Of a stretch of DNA of 64,000 nucleotides, positions 63,800 through 64,000 are shown piece after piece. Location of the stretch: NCBI GenBank assembly GCA_016712445.1, contig JADJRB010000001.1:558001-622000 (forward strand), read 5' to 3'. This DNA comes from Acidobacteriota bacterium. Its GTDB lineage: Bacteria > Pseudomonadota > Alphaproteobacteria > Caulobacterales > Hyphomonadaceae. A program made the position numbers and the translations under genes. Within the stretch, counting starts at the first letter, position 1; every line of letters begins with the position of its first letter. The notes under the pieces are model-generated. The model was not told where the DNA came from. It saw only the letters and a list, made by a program, of their open reading frames with translations, and did no database searches.

Positions 63800-63826
63800 T
63801 TGCTTAAACTAGCAAAAGTTGCGCAA
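63800..63826. promoter_or_regulatory. Possible Lrp operator between regulator and oxidoreductase gene
   Basis: TTGCT-TAAACT-AGCAA (63800-63815) is a perfect inverted repeat, followed at once by the palindrome TTGCGCAA (63819-63826). They lie about 10 bp upstream of the Lrp start and 68 bp from the oxidoreductase start, the usual place of an AsnC/Lrp site. Confidence 0.5.
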
Positions 63827-63893
63827 GATAGGCAAGCATTTTCACGCGATTCACCCAATAATATACCCGGGCCGGAATCGAGGATGCGCGTTC

Positions 63894-64000
63894 ATGAAAC
63901 ACCGCGAAGTCACGCTGGACGACAAATACGAACTTGTCGAGGGCAAGGCCTATATGACCGGCATCCAGGCGCTGGTGCGCCTGCCGCTTGATCGCAAGCG
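63894..64000 (+). CDS. Indolepyruvate ferredoxin oxidoreductase (5' end only)
   Basis: The ATG at 63894 begins a frame that is open to the right edge: MKHREVTLDDKYELVEG, then KAYMTGIQALVRLPLDRKR. The VTLDDKY and TGIQALVRLP elements are the N-terminus of the large fused indolepyruvate:ferredoxin oxidoreductase seen in many proteobacteria, which turns aryl pyruvates into acyl-CoA. Only about 35 residues are visible. The divergent Lrp regulator fits amino-acid catabolism. Confidence 0.75.
   Translation, partial: MKHREVTLDDKYELVEGKAYMTGIQALVRLPLDRK

Overview
The window is GC-rich (about 70% in core genes by spot count) and reads as an alphaproteobacterial chromosome. A GcrA-type cell-cycle regulator, a Caulobacter-style flp-cpaABCDEF-tadBC pilus locus and a meso-DAP type dcw cluster point to the Caulobacterales/Hyphomonadaceae side of the class. 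This placement is inference from gene content. No tRNA, rRNA, CRISPR array or recognisable transposase was found.

Layout. 1-11.1 kb: tad/Flp pilus locus. The minus strand runs from the Flp pilin through cpaA, cpaB, cpaC, cpaD, cpaE, cpaF and tadB to tadC, which is cut by the left edge. The plus strand carries a separate secretin N-domain protein and two TadE-like pseudopilins. 11.1-13.5 kb: an MFS exporter of the UMF1 type and a small lipoprotein with a phospholipase A2 motif. 13.5-26.5 kb: one tightly coupled dcw operon on the minus strand, mraZ-rsmH-ftsL-ftsI-murE-murF-mraY-murD-ftsW-murG-(membrane protein)-murC. It stops after murC, with no murB, ddl or ftsQAZ. 26.9-30.8 kb: oxyR with a perfect self-operator, an MFS permease, a glycolipid-binding-domain protein and a MarR-GNAT fusion behind a 28-bp palindrome. 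30.8-33.5 kb: an orphan NtrC-type regulator, an ECF-like sigma factor and a PilZ protein.

33.7-43.6 kb is the accessory part. It holds a 775-residue polytopic membrane protein of unknown function, DUF2200, uvrB, a low-GC cluster of two or three unknown genes, and then about 600 bp without a credible gene. That stretch looks like a purine-rich structured RNA with GNRA and UUCG tetraloop hairpins and ends in a textbook intrinsic terminator. G-rich intergenic repeats, an HTH protein, an EF-hand protein and a lipoprotein follow. The RNA candidate beside the unknown low-GC genes is the most novel-looking part of the window.

43.7-64 kb: an ABC-2 permease, gcrA, a PhoR-like histidine kinase, a tripartite RND efflux operon (outer membrane factor, adaptor, pump), an M13 peptidase, a second PilZ protein, DUF1801, a periplasmic glutathione peroxidase, a thiolase, DUF2332 and other hypotheticals, a serine hydrolase, and an Lrp regulator divergent from the start of an indolepyruvate ferredoxin oxidoreductase gene cut by the right edge.
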